NCBI RefSeq assembly: GCF_003990975.1
Contig: NZ_RZJR01000008.1
Location: forward strand, 62,140 to 126,139
DNA length: 64,000 nt
DNA from: Cohnella sp. AR92
GTDB lineage: Bacteria; Bacillota; Bacilli; Paenibacillales; Paenibacillaceae
Reading direction: 5' to 3'
Shown here: in pieces, positions 13,642 to 22,402 of the stretch
How the letters are laid out: every line of letters begins with the position of its first letter
Position numbering within the stretch: position 1 is the first letter of the stretch
The notes under the pieces: generated by a model
Seen by the model: only the letters and a program-made list of their open reading frames with translations
What the model was told of the DNA's origin: nothing
The model's database searches: none
Program-made: the position numbers and the translations under genes

Positions 13642-16167
13642 TTAGGTGATGGTATGAACGGAAGCCGGATCGGCGCTTAAGATCGCCCCGAGGCCTCCGA
13701 AGACGTAAATCTTGCCCTGGTACTCGGTCACGCCGACCAACTCCTGATCGACTCTCACTTCCTGCTTCGACCAGCGGCTCGCGTCCGTGGACAAGAAAAT
13801 GGAGCCTTCCGGTCCTACCGCTACGTAATAACCGGCAACATAGGAGATCCCATATAAGCCGGTGCTGTCGCCTCTAAGCGTAAGACCATCCTTGAACGTA
13901 ACGGTCGACCACTTCTGTCCGTCCGTCGAGACCATGACTTTGGAATAGTCGATGTTGACGTAATTGCCGGATACCGTCATGACGAACTTGTCCTTGCCCC
14001 AGGCAATATCGTAATAATTCTGGGTAGAGCCGAGGACCACTTTCGTCCAAGCGATTCCGTCCTTCGAGGTCAGAATGATTCCGGATTGGCCTACCGCAAC
14101 GAAAGTAGTTCCGCTCCAAGCCATCGAATTGAGCGTCGCGGTCGTATTCGACTTTCTTTTCGTCCATTTGACCCCGTCCGCGGAATAAAGAATCGTTCCG
14201 TTCGCCCCTGCCGCGTAATAAGCATTCCCTGCCTTGATGATCTTGAATAGCGAATCCGTCGTCGGCGAGGTCACGTTCTGCCAGTTGATGCCGTCCGCGG
14301 AGGTTCGAATCGCACCTTGCGAGCCGACGCCGAGGAACTTGCTGCCGGTCCAGACGACGCTGTACAGCGGGAAGGTCTCCTGCTTGTACGTTCCGGCCCA
14401 AGCTCCCGCCCCGCTCAGCTGAAGAGAGGTGAACGAGCTCAGCTTAATGTATCGATCCTTATGTCCGCCGACGAAGACCAACTTCCCGGCGCCGACCGCT
14501 GCCGCATTCAAAGTGTCGAGGCCGACCGGGTACTTTTTCGCTTGGACCCAATGCGTCCCGTCCGTCGACGTCTTCACGCCGAGTCCGGTGACAGCTACAT
14601 ACTGTTTGCCGTTATGCAGCGCATAGGAGACATTCTGCGTTTTGTCGGTCTTGTTTACCAGACCCGCATCGGTCCACTTCTCACCGTCCTTGGAGGACAG
14701 CGCCAGCAGATACAGATCGTCCTTGGTTCGAGAATTCACGTAATCGAAGCCCAGCACGATAAAGCGATCCTTCACCCAATAGATCTGGCTCCAGAAGCCT
14801 TTCGTCGAGACGCTCTTCCACTTCACGCCGTCCTTGGAGACCATGATCGTGTAATCTCCCGCAAGGACGTAGGTTCCTCCGCCGTAGGCCAAGCTCCAGA
14901 TCTCCTCGGAGTTCGGCTGGTTCGTCTTGACCTTCGTCCACGTCAAGCCGTCCTTCGACACCCCGACGACGCCTCCTTCGTAACCGGACGCGACGAATTT
15001 GCCGTTCCCCCAGACGACTCCCTTCAGATCCGTTCCGATCAGCCCCGAGGCGCGTCTCGTCCAGCTGTTTCCGTCTTCGGAGGTGTAGATATAGCCGCTG
15101 CTATTGTTCCCGCCGACGAGAACGAATCGTTTGCCGTTCCATGCCGCATCGGAGGGGTAGAAGCCGAATTCGTCGATGACTTGCTCATTCGGCGTCCACT
15201 GCTTGCCATCCGCGGAAGACCAGAATTCCGTTTTCCTTCCGGAATCCTTGTGGCCGATCGCGACGAACTTGCCGTTCCCCCAGACGACGGCGTAGAATTG
15301 GCCGCGGAATCCGGTCTCGATCGTCTGCCAGGCGATGCCGTCCTTCGACGTCGTCACCATTCCGCTTGAACCGACCGCGACGTAGAGGCCGTTCCCGTAC
15401 GCATAATCTCCCGTCCAGGTCGCCGAATGAGACTTGTCCACCGTCCAGTCCAGAAGTTGGGGATCCAGCGTCGTGAACCTGGACGGTTCCGTCTTCTGCC
15501 GGGCAAGCTCGCCTTCGAACGTTACGTTACGCTGCTTAAGCGCATCGATGACGCTCTTCGTTGCTACATCCTGTAGATTAAGAACGTTATAGGTAGCGTT
15601 CACGCTGGTTAAGGAAAGCAGGTTCCGAAGTGGAGACAGGTCGCTCACGTTGGCGTCCGCGAAGTCGATCAGCTCAAGGCTGCCCATGTCCGAGACCGCT
15701 TCCAGGCTGTCGAGATAATTGTGGCCGATTCGAAGGACTTCCATATTCCTCAAGCCCTTCAGCGCGGAGAGATCCCGAATATGATTGCCGTCGAGATCAA
15801 GATAAGACAGTTTCGTCAGACCCGCTAACGGCGTTATGTCCTGTATCAGATTGCCGGGAAGGTTCAGTTGCTTCAGATTGACCGCATATTCCAGGCCCTT
15901 GAGCGAGCGGACTTGTCCGTAGTACTTGGGGTCTTGCGTGTAGAACGATTCGAGACTCGCCATATCCGCTTCGGTGATTTCTCCGGTTGACTTATTGAGC
16001 TTCGCTCGAATGGACTTCTCCAGAATGGGGTCCTCTATCACAACAGCGCTCGCATGGGCCGCGTACATCGGAATCGCCGTCCATACGAGGAAAATAACGA
16101 GCAGGGTCAAGCCGATTTTGCGCATTAAGAAGGGGCCTGCAGACGGTACGATAGAGTTCGAATTCAA
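13642..16167 (-). CDS. Secreted leucine-rich-repeat and beta-propeller protein
   Basis: An 841-residue exported protein. Seen: a signal peptide at about 15-41 (hydrophobic core after MRKIG, ending AAHASA); five or so internalin-type leucine-rich repeats at about 88-200 (LKQLNLPGNLIQDI and similar); then twelve units at about 240-841 built as S-x-DG-x-x-W followed by a W-x-G-x-x-F/Y-VAVG strand. That pattern fits a beta-propeller, perhaps two stacked, and resembles Asp-box repeats lacking one residue. There is no LPXTG or transmembrane anchor at the C-terminus. TTG at 16167 has GAGG eight bases upstream; ATG at 16125 is an alternative. Ligand and role are unknown. Confidence 0.75.
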   Translation of the reverse strand: MNSNSIVPSAGPFLMRKIGLTLLVIFLVWTAIPMYAAHASAVVIEDPILEKSIRAKLNKSTGEITEADMASLESFYTQDPKYYGQVRSLKGLEYAVNLKQLNLPGNLIQDITPLAGLTKLSYLDLDGNHIRDLSALKGLRNMEVLRIGHNYLDSLEAVSDMGSLELIDFADANVSDLSPLRNLLSLTSVNATYNVLNLQDVATKSVIDALKQRNVTFEGELARQKTEPSRFTTLDPQLLDWTVDKSHSATWTGDYAYGNGLYVAVGSSGMVTTSKDGIAWQTIETGFRGQFYAVVWGNGKFVAIGHKDSGRKTEFWSSADGKQWTPNEQVIDEFGFYPSDAAWNGKRFVLVGGNNSSGYIYTSEDGNSWTRRASGLIGTDLKGVVWGNGKFVASGYEGGVVGVSKDGLTWTKVKTNQPNSEEIWSLAYGGGTYVLAGDYTIMVSKDGVKWKSVSTKGFWSQIYWVKDRFIVLGFDYVNSRTKDDLYLLALSSKDGEKWTDAGLVNKTDKTQNVSYALHNGKQYVAVTGLGVKTSTDGTHWVQAKKYPVGLDTLNAAAVGAGKLVFVGGHKDRYIKLSSFTSLQLSGAGAWAGTYKQETFPLYSVVWTGSKFLGVGSQGAIRTSADGINWQNVTSPTTDSLFKIIKAGNAYYAAGANGTILYSADGVKWTKRKSNTTATLNSMAWSGTTFVAVGQSGIILTSKDGIAWTKVVLGSTQNYYDIAWGKDKFVMTVSGNYVNIDYSKVMVSTDGQKWSTVTFKDGLTLRGDSTGLYGISYVAGYYVAVGPEGSIFLSTDASRWSKQEVRVDQELVGVTEYQGKIYVFGGLGAILSADPASVHTIT

Positions 16168-16266
16168 TTCTTCTGCCTCATTTCCGTTATTTTACCAAGG
16201 TAAATTAATACAGTTAATAGTTTAGTATAATTGTTGTCCCCCATCAATACGCAGTCGCCTCCAAAC

Positions 16267-16306
16267 AAAAAACCATCCTAGCGGCCAAATGGCCGCTAGG
16301 ATGGTT
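16267..16306 (-). terminator. Terminator of the dioxygenase gene
   Basis: A 16-bp perfect stem (16271-16286 with 16291-16306) with an ATTT loop, followed on the minus strand by TTTTTTG. It begins 16 bases past the dioxygenase stop. Confidence 0.95.
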
Positions 16307-16321
16307 TAAAGAGGAGATGAA

Positions 16322-17089
16322 TCAGAATTCAACGGACAAGTAGCTTAGCGAGCCCATCTCATAGCTGCGGTGCGCTTCGGTCGCGGTCGAAGCCGGATCC
16401 GCGCTGCCGAAGGCGAGGTACAGAGGAACGAAGTGGTCCGGTCTCGGCACGGCCGTTCGCGCGTTCGGGGCCAGCTCCTCGTAACGGAACAGCTCGTCCA
16501 ATTCCTTGCGCTGGATGCGGTCGACAAGCCAATCGTCGAACGCCACCGCCCAGGCGTCGGGCTGCTTCGCATTGAAGTTCATCGCACGGAAGTTGTGAAC
16601 GGTAGCCCCGCTTCCGAGAACGAGAATATCCTCTTGGTCCAGCCCGCGAAGCGCGGTGCCGATGCGAAACTGCTCGCTAGGCGGCAAGAACGGGTGAATC
16701 GAGATCTGAACGACGGGGATATCGGCATCCGGATACATCCGGCGAAGAGGCACCCAGCTTCCGTGGTCCAGTCCTCTCTTCGTGTCGAAGCGATGCGCGA
16801 TGCCCAGCTTGTCGAGACTCTCGCCGATTCGTGCCGCCAGCCCCGGATCGCCGGGGGCCGGGTACTTGATGGTATACATCTCCGGCGGGAACCCGCCGAA
16901 GTCATAGATCGTATCGTAAGCCCCGTCGATCGAAGAGATCGCGAGCACTTCGCTTTCCCAATGGGCAGTGAAGACGACAATCGCTTTAGGCTTCTTCCTC
17001 TTGCCGTACTCCGCCAGAAATTCCGTGCATGGACTATCTTGAATGGCCATCAAAGGAGAACCGTGACCGACGAATAAAGGAGAGATCAT
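16322..17089 (-). CDS. DODA/LigB-type extradiol ring-cleavage dioxygenase
   Basis: A 255-residue class III extradiol dioxygenase-like enzyme, the family of 4,5-DOPA dioxygenase and YgiD. Seen: GHGSP near the N-terminus, FTAHWES with a metal-ligand histidine, LDHGSWVPLRRMYPDADIPVVQ, LGSGATVHN, and a C-terminal PRPDHFVPLYLAFGSAD. These carry the conserved histidines expected to bind iron or zinc. Members cleave catechols; the substrate here is unknown, and some relatives act on unexpected phenols. Start ATG has GAGG upstream. It is monocistronic between two strong signals, and no aromatic-degradation genes are nearby. Confidence 0.85.
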   Translation of the reverse strand: MISPLFVGHGSPLMAIQDSPCTEFLAEYGKRKKPKAIVVFTAHWESEVLAISSIDGAYDTIYDFGGFPPEMYTIKYPAPGDPGLAARIGESLDKLGIAHRFDTKRGLDHGSWVPLRRMYPDADIPVVQISIHPFLPPSEQFRIGTALRGLDQEDILVLGSGATVHNFRAMNFNAKQPDAWAVAFDDWLVDRIQRKELDELFRYEELAPNARTAVPRPDHFVPLYLAFGSADPASTATEAHRSYEMGSLSYLSVEF

Positions 17090-17202
17090 GTGGATTCCTC
17101 ATTCCATTTCGTATGTTAATTACTTTATATAACTAACTATACAACAGCCCTCCACATTCGTCAATGGAAACCCTTTAATAGCGTTGCCAGATCGTCTTCC
17201 GC

Positions 17203-19452
17203 TTATGAAGCCTTCGCCCTCTGCAGGCGAAGAGCATTCAGCACGACCGACACCGAGCTCAGAGCCATCGCCGCTCCCGCCAGCCATGGCGCGAGCAAGC
17301 CGAAGGCGGCGATCGGAATGCCGATCACGTTGTAGGCGAGCGCCCAGAATAGGTTCTGCCGGATGTTGCGCATCGTTTGGCGGCTCAGCGAGATCGCGTC
17401 GGCGATCCCGTTCAGGTCGCCTCTCATCAGCGCGACGTCTGCGGCTTCCATCGCCACGTCGGCTCCGGTTCCGACCGCCATCCCGATATCGGCGGTCGCC
17501 AGCGCGGGAGCGTCGTTGATGCCGTCTCCGACCATGGCGACCTTGCGTCCTGCCTTCTGAAGCTTGCGCACTTCCTCCGCCTTGCCGTCCGGCAGCACCT
17601 CCGCGATCACTTCATCGATGCCGGCGGCTGCGGCGATCGCCTTGGCCGTGCGCGCATTGTCTCCGGTCAGCATAATCACGCGCAAACCTTCTTGCTTCAA
17701 CCTCTTAACGGCTTCGCGCGAGGTCGGCTTGATCGTATCCGAGACGGCGATCAGCGCCGCATGCCGATTGTCAACGGCGACAAGCATTGCCGTCTTGCCT
17801 TGTTCCTCCAGCTCGCTCATGGCGCTGGCCGCCGCCGAGAAATCAACGTCCCCGCTCTCCATGAGCAAGCGGGTGCCGATCGCCAGCTTCCGCCCTTCCA
17901 CCGTCGCTTCGACGCCATAACCCGGCAGCGCCTTGAACTCCTCTGCCGATGCCGCTTGACCTCCCTGCTCCTGGAGCCCCCGAACGATCGCTTCCGCCAG
18001 CGGGTGCTCGGAGCTTCGTTCGGCGGCGACGATCCAACGGGCAACGTCGTCGCGATTCCAGCCATCCGCCACGAGAAGATCCGTCAGCTCCGGCCGGCCG
18101 TTCGTAATCGTGCCCGTCTTGTCGAGCACAACCGTATCGATCGTATGGGTCTGCTCCAGATGCTCTCCGCCTTTGAAGAGAATGCCGAGCTCTGCGGCTC
18201 TTCCGGAGCCCGCCATGATCGAGGTAGGCGTCGCCAAGCCGAGCGCGCAAGGGCAGGCGATGACGAGTACCGCGATCGCGGCTTCCAGCGAGCTGGACCA
18301 GCTTCCCGGTTCCACCGCCAGCAGCCAGACGAAGAAGACGATCAGCGCGATGCCGACCACGATCGGAACGAAGACGCCCGAGATGACATCCGCCACCCGC
18401 TGAATGGGTGCCTTCGAGCTTTGCGCTTCCTCTACGACCCGGATGATCTGGGCGAGCGCCGTATCTTGGCCGATGCGAGTCGCTTGCACGCGCAGCGCGC
18501 CGTTCTTGTTGATCGTCGCCCCGAAGACGGAATCGCCCGCTTGCTTCTCGACGGGCAAGCTTTCTCCCGTCAGCATGGACTCGTCAACGGACGATGAGCC
18601 TTCCATGACAATGCCGTCGACCGGCAGCTTCTCTCCTGGCTTCACGATCACCAGGTCGCCAAGCACGACCTCTTCTACCGGAACGTTCATCTCCTTCCCG
18701 TTCCGAATGACGAGAGCGCTTTTCGCCTGAAGCTTCATCAAGGAACGAATAGCCTCCGAAGAGCGTCCCTTCGCCAGCGCTTCGAACAGCTTGCCGAGAA
18801 GAATCAAGGTGATAAGGATGGCGCTGGTCTCATAATACAGCTCGACGGAATGCATATGCTCGTTCGTCGACGAGCGAATCGTCTGATAGACGCTGTAGCC
18901 GTAAGCCGCGGAGGTCCCGAGCGCCACGAGTACGTCCATGTTCGCGCTTCCGTTGCGCAGCGCTTTGTACGCTCCGACGTAGAACTGCCATCCGATCAGG
19001 AACTGCACCGGAGTCGCCAGCGCGAATTGGAACCAAGGCTTCATGAACAGCTCCGGCACCCATAACCAGGACAAGAAAGAGAAATGGCCGGCCATCGCCC
19101 ACAAGAGCGGAAGGGACAGGATCGCCGAGACGATCACTTTGGACAGCTTGCCGGTCACGTCGCGATGGCGCCTTTCCTCTTGATCGCGCTCGACTCTCGG
19201 CGCAGCCTTATAACCCAGCTGTTCCACCTTATGAATGACGTCCGTCTCCGACACGTTCCCGGATTCGTACTCTACCCTTGCCGTCTCCAGAGCCAGATTG
19301 ACGGTAGCCTTGTTAACGCCCGGCAGTCGGTTCAAGCCTTTCTCGATCCTCGCGGCGCATGCCGCGCAAGTCATTCCGCCGATATCGAGGTCCAGAATCT
19401 CCAACGATTCCGGAACCCCCGCCTGCTCTAGTGCAGCCTTCGCAGTACTCAT
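17203..19452 (-). CDS. copA: Copper-exporting P1B-type ATPase
   Basis: Exports Cu(I) across the membrane with ATP. It has 749 residues from the chosen start. Seen in order: one N-terminal heavy-metal-associated domain with GGMTCAAC (Cys29, Cys32), membrane helices, TGES phosphatase motif, the Cu-site [10 protein letters not shown], phosphorylation site DKTGTITNG, and hinge [10 protein letters not shown]. Many Bacillus CopA proteins carry two metal domains; this has one. ATG at 19452 is preferred because the longer frame from 19545 would read through the CsoR operator at 19480-19496. It follows csoR and copZ and has its own operator. Confidence 0.95.
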   Translation of the reverse strand: MSTAKAALEQAGVPESLEILDLDIGGMTCAACAARIEKGLNRLPGVNKATVNLALETARVEYESGNVSETDVIHKVEQLGYKAAPRVERDQEERRHRDVTGKLSKVIVSAILSLPLLWAMAGHFSFLSWLWVPELFMKPWFQFALATPVQFLIGWQFYVGAYKALRNGSANMDVLVALGTSAAYGYSVYQTIRSSTNEHMHSVELYYETSAILITLILLGKLFEALAKGRSSEAIRSLMKLQAKSALVIRNGKEMNVPVEEVVLGDLVIVKPGEKLPVDGIVMEGSSSVDESMLTGESLPVEKQAGDSVFGATINKNGALRVQATRIGQDTALAQIIRVVEEAQSSKAPIQRVADVISGVFVPIVVGIALIVFFVWLLAVEPGSWSSSLEAAIAVLVIACPCALGLATPTSIMAGSGRAAELGILFKGGEHLEQTHTIDTVVLDKTGTITNGRPELTDLLVADGWNRDDVARWIVAAERSSEHPLAEAIVRGLQEQGGQAASAEEFKALPGYGVEATVEGRKLAIGTRLLMESGDVDFSAAASAMSELEEQGKTAMLVAVDNRHAALIAVSDTIKPTSREAVKRLKQEGLRVIMLTGDNARTAKAIAAAAGIDEVIAEVLPDGKAEEVRKLQKAGRKVAMVGDGINDAPALATADIGMAVGTGADVAMEAADVALMRGDLNGIADAISLSRQTMRNIRQNLFWALAYNVIGIPIAAFGLLAPWLAGAAMALSSVSVVLNALRLQRAKAS

Positions 19453-19479
19453 GCCAATCACCCCAACCTTTGGATTAAT

Positions 19480-19496
19480 GTACCCCTGTGGGGTAT
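19480..19496 (-). promoter_or_regulatory. CsoR operator in front of copA
   Basis: The near-perfect G-tract palindrome GTACCCCTGTGGGGTAT has the form recognised by CsoR (TACCC...GGGTA). It lies 28 bases before the copA start, so copA has its own copper-induced promoter in addition to any read-through from copZ. Confidence 0.85.
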
Positions 19497-19560
19497 ATTT
19501 TATGGCTAAAAAAAGAGCCTGAGGCCGTTCGAACTTCATCCCCAAGCCCCATCATCCTGA

Positions 19561-19761
19561 TTAGACGACGTCGTAGCCTTGATCCTCGATCGCTTCCTTA
19601 AGATTGGCGACCGACGTCTTCTTCTCGTCGTATTCGATCGAGACGGACTTGCCCGCCAGATCTACCTTGGCCGATGCGCCGAGCTTGCGAACGGCTCCTT
19701 CCACCGCGTTCACGCAATGGCCGCACGACATTCCTTCTACTTTGAGCGTAATATTCTGCAT
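19561..19761 (-). CDS. copZ: Copper chaperone
   Basis: A 66-residue HMA-fold metallochaperone that carries Cu(I) to CopA. Seen: the MSCGHC metal loop (Cys13, Cys16) followed by VNAVEGAVRKLG, and the C-terminal IEDQGYDVV. Normal length. Start ATG has GGGAGG upstream. It lies 25 bases after csoR, in the order csoR-copZ-copA, and is expected to be derepressed when copper binds CsoR. Confidence 0.95.
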   Translation of the reverse strand: MQNITLKVEGMSCGHCVNAVEGAVRKLGASAKVDLAGKSVSIEYDEKKTSVANLKEAIEDQGYDVV

Positions 19762-19786
19762 GTTAATTCCTCCCGAATAAGATTTA

Positions 19787-20122
19787 TTATTTCATCAGCT
19801 TGTTGACCGTGACGAGCAGCTCGTCGATAACCTCGTTCTCACCGGCTTGAATGCGTTCCACGATACAGCTGCGCATGTGTCCTTCCAGCAGAAGCTTGCC
19901 TACGGAACCGAGCGCGGACTGCACCGCGGCGATCTGGTTCAAGACGTCGTCGCAGTAGGTATCCTTCTCGATCAGGCCCTTGATCCCGCGAATCTGGCCT
20001 TCGATCCGGTTCAACCGCGAGACCAGGTTCGACTTCGTCTCGTTCGAATGATGGCTGCGCCTTGCCGCCTTGCCGCCGTCATGACAGCTCTCGGCCGCGG
20101 CGGATTCTTTCGCTTGCTCCAT
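19787..20122 (-). CDS. csoR: Copper-sensing repressor CsoR
   Basis: A 111-residue all-helical repressor (DUF156) that releases DNA on binding Cu(I). Seen: the Cu ligands Cys57 (in DTYCDDV), His82 (GHM) and Cys86 (RSC), in the C-H-C pattern that distinguishes CsoR from RcnR and CstR. The N-terminal extension of about 30 residues holds extra Cys/His (ESCHDGG, RRSHHS), which could be an accessory metal site. First gene of csoR-copZ-copA, with an operator 31-47 bases upstream of its start. Confidence 0.95.
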   Translation of the reverse strand: MEQAKESAAAESCHDGGKAARRSHHSNETKSNLVSRLNRIEGQIRGIKGLIEKDTYCDDVLNQIAAVQSALGSVGKLLLEGHMRSCIVERIQAGENEVIDELLVTVNKLMK

Positions 20123-20152
20123 ATGGGAATCACCTCACGCTTTTATCTTAAT

Positions 20153-20169
20153 ATACCCCCACAGGGTAT
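20153..20169 (-). promoter_or_regulatory. CsoR operator in front of csoR
   Basis: ATACCCCCACAGGGTAT is a second G-tract palindrome, closely related to the copA site. It implies autoregulation of csoR-copZ. Confidence 0.85.
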
Positions 20170-20215
20170 GTCAAGCCTGAAAATTCCTTTTTTTCTCCAG
20201 GTCGGTGGTCTTCGC

Positions 20216-20533
20216 ATGACCCTTCCATCCTCCCGCAATCGGAAGCGCGACGAGCTCGACCGGTGGAAACGGCTGGTGACGAACGATAACCCCGATCATA
20301 AGGCGCTTAACCTGTACGGCGCGGGAGGCATCGGCAAAAGCTTTATGCTGGGCGATTTCCGCAGGCGCTGATCGAGCGTCGGCGTGCTTTTCCTTCAGAT
20401 CGATTGCCGGATGCTGCGCACCCCATTTGATTTTACCGTTGAATTGCTGCGCTTTCTGCTGCTGCCCTCCCCGGCGTGCTGGATCTGCTCGGCAAATAAA
20501 CGAAAGCAGACGGAACTACAAAACGACGACTGA
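20216..20533 (+). pseudogene. Decayed STAND/AAA-type P-loop NTPase fragment
   Basis: One frame encodes MTLPSSRNRKRDELDRWKRL, then the Walker A loop YGAGGIGKSFMLGDFRRR. It meets TGA at 20369-20371 and continues in the same frame with VGVLFLQIDCRMLRTPFDFT and VELLRFLLL before a second stop at 20531. This order (leader, P-loop, second core strand) matches the start of STAND-type signalling ATPases, which normally exceed 500 residues. The in-frame stop plus loss of everything downstream marks it as dead. No ribosome binding site is evident. It lies just outside the csoR operator, on the opposite strand. Confidence 0.6.
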
Positions 20534-20709
20534 CCAATTATCCTATAACTTTATGTTCGATGTTTTGTACGCTCGGTGGAACCGGCGCTCTTCCGGAATG
20601 CTTGTGCGCTTAACAATGGAAAAAAATGATGCATTTACCTAAAGCGTTCGTATTACAATTTACACTACTATTTTCTTGCCACGACTACATTTTTCTGAAA
20701 GGAGATTTT

Positions 20710-20913
20710 ATGAAGTATTTACTACTGCTCGTTTTGTTTATTGCCGGAATGTTAGCGGTTTTTCGCCCTAAAGTTGTTTGGCAGATAAAAGAAAGCTGGA
20801 AATCGGATGATGCGACAGATCCATCAGATCTTTATATATTGATGACGCGAATTAGCGGAGTATTGTTCTTATTGCTAACAGGGTTCGCACTGCTAGTTTT
20901 TATTTTTGCTTAG
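20710..20913 (+). CDS. Small two-helix membrane protein (DUF6199-like)
   Basis: A 67-residue protein with two hydrophobic segments (residues about 2-17 and 45-66). Between them is a short charged loop WQIKESWKSDDATDPSDLYI that resembles DUF6199 proteins. The function is unknown. Start ATG has AAAGGAG seven bases upstream. It is read on the plus strand, alone, between the dead NTPase gene and a bidirectional terminator. Codon use is more A/T-rich than in the surrounding minus-strand genes. Confidence 0.7.
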   Translation: MKYLLLLVLFIAGMLAVFRPKVVWQIKESWKSDDATDPSDLYILMTRISGVLFLLLTGFALLVFIFA

Positions 20914-21007
20914 TTACAAATGAATATACGGGTCGGTTTACTACGAATCCTTAGGTTAGCATAACGATTTGGATACAGATAACGCCTCTGCTCAACGTAA
21001 ATAAAAC

Positions 21008-21040
21008 AAGCGTAGTGGGTCATCCTAGACCACTACGCTT
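21008..21040. terminator. Bidirectional terminator
   Basis: An 11-bp perfect stem (AAGCGTAGTGG, 21008-21018, with 21030-21040) lies between convergent genes. On the minus strand it is followed by GTTTTATTT; the plus-side T-run is weaker. Confidence 0.8.
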
Positions 21041-21099
21041 TATAGTTACTATAGATAAGCTTATCCCTATCCTGCTTGAGACGGGTAGTAGTAACCCGC

Positions 21100-21927
21100 T
21101 TATACGACCGTATCGCTGATGACCGTCGTAAATCCGTTTTGTCCGGCCAAACCGAACGTTTTCGATATGTCGTTCCTGTCGTCGCTTCCGAATTTGTACC
21201 ACTTATCGGCCGACGCGTCGTAGAGCAGTACATTAGAGCTGTCGTTGTACAACGTATACAAATCGAATCGCTGCACGCTCGTCCCGCTCATGTCCAAGAA
21301 ATCAAACTGAGTCGCTTTGCCATACCAGCCCGTGTCCATGATGGGATACGTCCAAGTATAATGGGCGGGAGCTTCCGTCGGTTCTCCTTTGCCTTTCTCG
21401 AACAAATCGTAAATCGCTTTGATATAAGCGTTGCCCTTCATTTGGGTCACAATGCCGCCCATGGTCATATGAATTTCGTGTTGGAGCGTATACACGCTCG
21501 AGCCGTCAATGACCAGCGGCTCGGTAGCTACCGAAACGAGCCCATCGCGGTATTGAACCTGGCAGCCGAACGTCTCGGCGATAAAACGGAGAGGAACGAA
21601 GACGCGTTCGTTCTTGACGTAAGGTTTCACGTCCAGGGTGACCGCCGAACCGTTCCGCACCGCAGCATGGCTATTGGGCTTCAGTGTTATTTTCAACTGA
21701 TCCATTGCGATCGTCACTTCCGAATTCGACCAACTTACCGAGGCTCCTAAATTCTCGCTGAATATACGCAGAGGCACCATAACGCGCTGATTGACGACTT
21801 CCGGCTGTACATCCGATACAATCGTCACGCCATCCACTTTAATTGGAGTTCCCGATGCCCCATACGCAGGCAACGAAAACAGAGTAAGCATGATAATAAC
21901 CAGCGTGCCGGCGAGAACCTTCTTCAT
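21100..21927 (-). CDS. Secreted protein with copper-amine-oxidase N-terminal-type domains
   Basis: A 275-residue exported protein. Seen: a signal peptide (MKKVLAGTLVIIMLTLFSLP..AYGA), then tandem copies of the Cu_amine_oxidN1-type module (VMVPLRIFSENLGASVSW and VFVPLRFIAETFGCQVQY). A unique C-terminal half of about 140 residues (TMGGIVTQMKGNAYIKAIYD) follows. The module is common in Paenibacillus surface proteins, where it is structural and not an oxidase. Start ATG at 21927 has GAAGGAG seven bases upstream; the longer frame is rejected. The function is unknown. Confidence 0.75.
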   Translation of the reverse strand: MKKVLAGTLVIIMLTLFSLPAYGASGTPIKVDGVTIVSDVQPEVVNQRVMVPLRIFSENLGASVSWSNSEVTIAMDQLKITLKPNSHAAVRNGSAVTLDVKPYVKNERVFVPLRFIAETFGCQVQYRDGLVSVATEPLVIDGSSVYTLQHEIHMTMGGIVTQMKGNAYIKAIYDLFEKGKGEPTEAPAHYTWTYPIMDTGWYGKATQFDFLDMSGTSVQRFDLYTLYNDSSNVLLYDASADKWYKFGSDDRNDISKTFGLAGQNGFTTVISDTVV

Positions 21928-22170
21928 ATCATTAGCTCCTTCAACAGAGAAATGGATCATCAACTAGAGGATTTGACGATCGATTCTCTGTTTTTGTTGC
22001 TTTTGCGCCAACAAGTTTTTAAGGTTGCCATCAATAAATTTATTATCGGCTTTGTTAATTCCGCGACCGGCAAAGTGACCGCAGATCGATTCGATAGGAT
22101 TAAAAACAGCATTAGGCATAAGTCGCTCTTTACTCATCAGATATCGGCTCACGGCTCTCGCGCCAACGGC
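21928..22170. other. Unassigned intergenic stretch
   Basis: Both strands have open frames of about 60-70 codons here. They overlap each other, lack ribosome binding sites and match nothing I recognise. I treat the region as non-coding and cannot exclude a decayed gene. Confidence 0.35.
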
Positions 22171-22353
22171 TAACGGAACTGACAGCCGTTATTTACTCGA
22201 AAAAGAGCTGTTATGAATCGTTACGGAACTGAGCGACGCTTATTTTGTCATTTCACCTTGACGCGAGCAATTATTGTAAACATAAGGGCTGCTAGTTCCT
22301 TTAGAATCAGAAAGACGCCAATCTGCGCCTGTAAGGGTCTCTGATTTCCGTTA
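22171..22353. repeat. Intergenic repeat array, 50-bp period, copy B
   Basis: Forward modules (TAACGGAACTGACAGCCGTTAT and TTACGGAACTGAGCGACGCTTAT-type) start at 22171 and 22221, 50 bp apart. Inverted modules end at 22303 (ATAAGGGCTGCTAGTTCCTTTA) and 22353 (GTAAGGG...TTTCCGTTA), again 50 bp apart. The forward-forward-inverted-inverted plan and overall size match copy A at 1799-1981. Confidence 0.8.
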
Positions 22354-22371
22354 ATATTCGGATTGCTGCAC

Positions 22372-22402
22372 AAAAAAGAACGGCTGAGAATTCAGCCGTT
22401 CT
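22372..22402 (-). terminator. tetR terminator overlapping the stop codon
   Basis: The 11-bp perfect stem AGAACGGCTGA with TCAGCCGTTCT (22377-22402) is followed on the minus strand by TTTTTT. Its first bases lie within the tetR TAG stop. Confidence 0.9.

Noticed and set aside
16180..16197. Single sequence CTCATTTCCGTTA resembling one module of the 50-bp-period repeat
   Set aside because: Only one module, no partner 50 bp away, and it overlaps the ribosome binding site of the LRR/propeller gene.
19453..19545. 31-residue N-terminal extension of CopA
   Set aside because: The extension reads through the CsoR operator and lacks a ribosome binding site.
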